64,000 nucleotides of DNA from Frigoribacterium sp. JB110 (GTDB lineage: Bacteria; Actinomycetota; Actinomycetes; Actinomycetales; Microbacteriaceae), in NCBI RefSeq assembly GCF_900163665.1, contig NZ_FUIA01000020.1, forward strand, positions 1 through 64,000. The letters run 5' to 3'. Made by a program: the position numbers and the translations under genes. Positions 61,848-64,000 of this stretch are shown piece by piece. Numbering within the stretch: the first letter of the stretch is position 1; the number at the start of each line of letters is the position of its first letter. Below the pieces are notes generated by a model that saw nothing but the letters and a program-made list of their open reading frames with translations, searched no databases and was not told where the DNA came from.

Positions 61848-61853
61848 TACGCT
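61848..61853 (+). promoter_or_regulatory. -10 hexamer of the 85-residue gene
   Basis: TACGCT, six bases before ATG 61860. Confidence 0.5.
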
Positions 61854-61859
61854 GGTGCC

Positions 61860-62117
61860 ATGGCACATCAGCCCATCGAGGAATGGCTCGCATCGCACCC
61901 GCTGAAGAAGCCGGGGCTCTTCCGCGACGGATATCGTCGCGGCGCCGTCGACGAGGTGACCGACAAGGTGGTCGAGCGGCTCCGCACGAATCGCCAGTAC
62001 GCAGACCTGATCCGGAAGCTCGACTTCCCCACCGCTCCGCGCGCTGAGGCATACGATCGGCAGGCCGTCGACGACCTCTTCGACAATCTGAAGTGGGGCT
62101 CGGACCCGCGCGGTTAG
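61860..62117 (+). CDS. 85-residue conserved-looking hypothetical protein
   Basis: Soluble, charged, mostly helical (DEVTDKVVERLRTNRQYADL; DRQAVDDLFDNLKWG). No family recognised. Normal codon use and a clear -10 six bases before the ATG support it as real. Its stop codon lies inside the -10 of the exonuclease gene that follows. Confidence 0.65.
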   Translation: MAHQPIEEWLASHPLKKPGLFRDGYRRGAVDEVTDKVVERLRTNRQYADLIRKLDFPTAPRAEAYDRQAVDDLFDNLKWGSDPRG

Positions 62118-62120
62118 GCT
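62115..62120 (+). promoter_or_regulatory. -10 hexamer of xthA
   Basis: TAGGCT, six bases before ATG 62127; it overlaps the stop codon of the previous gene. Confidence 0.5.
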
Positions 62121-62126
62121 GGATCC

Positions 62127-62969
62127 ATGCGGTTGGCGACGTGGAATGTGAACTCTGTCAGGGCTCGGGCGGACCGGATCGTCGGCTTCGCGGAGCGCGC
62201 CGACATCGACGTGCTCGCCATGCAGGAGATCAAGTGCAAGCCCGAGCAGTTCCCGTACGCGGCTTTCGAGGCGGCCGGCTACCACGTCGAGGCGCACGGC
62301 CTGAACCAATGGAACGGCGTCGCCATCGCCAGTCGCGAGCCGCTCGAGGAGATCGAATATTCCTTCAACGGAATGCCCGGATTCAAGAAGGGGTATGAGG
62401 GCGAAGACGCCCCCCTCGAAGCCCGCGCGATCGGCGCCACAGTGAACGGCGTCAAGGTGTGGAGCCTGTACGTGCCGAACGGCCGCTCGCTCGACGACCC
62501 GCACTACACCTACAAGCTGCGCTGGCTCGAGGCGCTCAGGCAGCACACGGCAGACGCCCTCGCCGCACAGCCCGACCTGCCGCTCGCCCTCGTCGGCGAC
62601 TTCAACATCATCCCTACCGATGCCGACAACGGCGACCCCGACATCGTCGAGGGCACCTCCACCCACGTCTCCCCCGCGGAGCGCGAGGCGTTCCAGGCGC
62701 TGTTGAGCGCAGGCCTCACCGACACGGTCCGACCGCTCATCCCCTCCGGCTACACCTACTGGGACTATCAGCGCCTCAAGTTCCCGAAGGATCAGGGCAT
62801 CCGGATCGACTTCGTCCTGGGCTCGAAGGCGTTCGCCGACGCGGTCTCCGGCGCCAGCATCGAGCGCAGCGAACGCAAGGGCGAACAGCCCAGCGACCAC
62901 GTTCCCGTCGTGGTCGACGTCGACGTCGCCGCCCCAGATGACGACGACGTCCCCATGATCTTCGGCTGA
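62127..62969 (+). CDS. xthA: exodeoxyribonuclease III / AP endonuclease
   Basis: 280-residue Mg-dependent AP endonuclease for base-excision repair. ATWNVNSVRAR, catalytic Glu34 in AMQEIKCKPEQFP, YVPNGRS, VGDFNIIPTDAD and the terminal SDHVPVVVDVDV are the standard Xth motifs. A Asp-rich tail (PDDDDVP) follows. Stands alone behind a leaderless promoter; an 11-bp inverted repeat lies 31 nt after the stop. Confidence 0.94.
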   Translation: MRLATWNVNSVRARADRIVGFAERADIDVLAMQEIKCKPEQFPYAAFEAAGYHVEAHGLNQWNGVAIASREPLEEIEYSFNGMPGFKKGYEGEDAPLEARAIGATVNGVKVWSLYVPNGRSLDDPHYTYKLRWLEALRQHTADALAAQPDLPLALVGDFNIIPTDADNGDPDIVEGTSTHVSPAEREAFQALLSAGLTDTVRPLIPSGYTYWDYQRLKFPKDQGIRIDFVLGSKAFADAVSGASIERSERKGEQPSDHVPVVVDVDVAAPDDDDVPMIFG

Positions 62970-63000
62970 CCCTACGCGAGAGTACCCTTTCGGATCGGTT

Positions 63001-63049
63001 GCACCCCTTGTTCCCGGATGCACGTGGTCCACTCGATCACAAGGGGTGC
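63001..63049. repeat. 11-bp inverted repeat downstream of xthA
   Basis: GCACCCCTTGT (63001-63011) and ACAAGGGGTGC (63039-63049), perfect, with a 27-nt centre containing CACGTG. No T-tract; may be a weak terminator or protein-binding site. Confidence 0.5.
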
Positions 63050-63101
63050 GCTCGCGAGGATCTCCGCCGCACGGCGGAGGCGTCGAGCGCGGACCGCGAC
63101 G

Positions 63102-63107
63102 TAACGT
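63102..63107 (+). promoter_or_regulatory. -10 hexamer of the terminal histidine kinase
   Basis: TAACGT, six bases before ATG 63114. Confidence 0.45.
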
Positions 63108-63113
63108 GGCGGT

Positions 63114-64000
63114 ATGAGCACGCGAGTCCCTCGGTCGGCGCAGGGCGATCCTCCGCCTGACACCCGCAGCGAGCCCGTCGCGCCGGGCCTCAGCAGCGAG
63201 TCCGCTCCCAGCGGCAGTCGCGAAGAGGCGCAGCCGGCCCCCGCGCGGGCGAGCCTCTCCCCCGCCCGCGCCGCACCCACGCAGCGCGAGCTGCGGCAGG
63301 ACTACGTGCTCGCCGCCGCCCTGTTCGTCGCGGCGATGATCAGCGGCGCGCTGTCATCGATCACCGAGTTCTACGGCGAGCAGACAGCAGACCTCGTCTG
63401 GGTGCTCCCGCTGGCGATGGGAACCACTTTGCCGCTCGCCGTCCGCAGGAGGTTGCCGATCACGGCCGCGGTCGTCGTGTGCGCCTCGTACTTCTGCGGT
63501 GTGACGCTGTACGTTCCCGAGGCCTTCGTGTCGAACGTATCCATGTTCATCGCCATCTACACGATCGGCGCATGGATGAACGACCGCCGACGCGCTGTCG
63601 TCGGCCGCGCGATCATGATGGTCGCCATGATGGTCTGGCTGCTGATCTCGACGTACTTCGCGATCGGGAACGCAGCGGACGAGGCCGACGTCGTCGCCGG
63701 CGCGATGTCGCCGCTGGTCGCGTACATGCTCATCCAGTGGCTGATCAACGTCGCCTACTTCGGCGGCGCCTACTACATGGGCGACCATGCCTACAGGGCC
63801 GCCCTGAACCGACAGGATCTGCGCAGGCTCGCAGAGCAGCTCGAGGAGGAGCGCGAGCTCTCCGCGTCGCAGGCCGTCGCGCTCGACCGGGTGCGCATCG
63901 CGCGCGAGCTGCACGACGTCGTCGGCCACCACGTGTCGGCGATGGGCGTTCAGGCCGGCGCCGCCCGCACCATCATGGCCACGAATCCGGATGCCGCAGG
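63114..64000 (+). CDS. sensor histidine kinase, HisKA_3 type (cut by window end)
   Basis: The first 295 residues of a NarL-type kinase: Pro/Ser/Arg-rich cytosolic leader of about 60 residues, five or six spans (65-205), a coiled linker (LRRLAEQLEEERELSASQAV) and phospho-acceptor His267 in RELHDVVGHH. The ATPase domain lies beyond the window. Length before the His box matches similar kinases. Partner regulator should follow outside. Confidence 0.85.
   Translation, partial: MSTRVPRSAQGDPPPDTRSEPVAPGLSSESAPSGSREEAQPAPARASLSPARAAPTQRELRQDYVLAAALFVAAMISGALSSITEFYGEQTADLVWVLPLAMGTTLPLAVRRRLPITAAVVVCASYFCGVTLYVPEAFVSNVSMFIAIYTIGAWMNDRRRAVVGRAIMMVAMMVWLLISTYFAIGNAADEADVVAGAMSPLVAYMLIQWLINVAYFGGAYYMGDHAYRAALNRQDLRRLAEQLEEERELSASQAVALDRVRIARELHDVVGHHVSAMGVQAGAARTIMATNPDAA

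Overview
The window is a contiguous piece of a high-G+C actinobacterial chromosome. The family mix (SARP regulator, MarP protease, EI24/CysZ protein, DasR-like GntR with a dre box, DtxR-type MntR, Nramp transporter), frequent GTG starts and many leaderless promoters fit Microbacteriaceae, probably Microbacterium or a close relative; that assignment is inference. I see no tRNA, rRNA, CRISPR array, phage or insertion sequence. About 63 genes are packed tightly, with 4-bp ATGA/GTGA overlaps inside operons.

Left part (0.2-13.8 kb): a DapA-family aldolase; a drug-export ABC pair facing a giant SARP regulator; then a transport operon (solute-binding lipoprotein, fused permease, ATPase) co-transcribed with a histidine phosphatase. 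Upstream lie a metallophosphoesterase, a tyrosine phosphatase and an RpiR regulator, which suggests import and dephosphorylation of an organophosphate. An SPW-repeat membrane protein follows.

13.9-22.3 kb: two diverging units around a 30-bp palindrome. One is a PaaX regulator plus a taurine/aromatic-type ABC importer. The other is MetF, PurU, a LigM/DesA-type tetrahydrofolate O-demethylase and a PadR regulator. Together they read as uptake of a methoxylated compound, methyl transfer to THF, and oxidation of the C1 unit to formate. 22.4-26.9 kb: an iron-siderophore uptake operon behind a DtxR/IdeR box, then a MarR regulator.

26.9-34.2 kb: the most unusual region, a seven-gene overlapping operon of polar amino-acid ABC importer, CapA-type protein, class III CoA-transferase and two 2-hydroxyacyl-CoA dehydratase-like subunits. 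The dehydratase-like subunits have lost most cysteines that hold Fe-S clusters in the family, and no activator ATPase is nearby. No described pathway with this composition is known to me.

34.3-49.8 kb: EI24 protein, MHS transporter with MBL hydrolase and LysR, LysG/LysE export pair, PPOX protein, a beta-lactamase-fold protein lacking catalytic motifs, M13 peptidase, MarP, MATE pump, TrmH methyltransferase, and a Mn importer (MntH) with a repeat-encoded insertion, followed by MntR.

50.1-64 kb: an ABC exporter with a two-component system, a Cof-type HAD phosphatase next to a nine-copy hexanucleotide repeat, a DasR-like regulator with a GlcNAc-type PTS permease, SDR, NagD-like phosphatase with two tiny membrane proteins, ROK kinase, PyrE, exonuclease III and the start of another histidine kinase. 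A small family of roughly 65-bp palindromes sits 12-14 nt after three stop codons.
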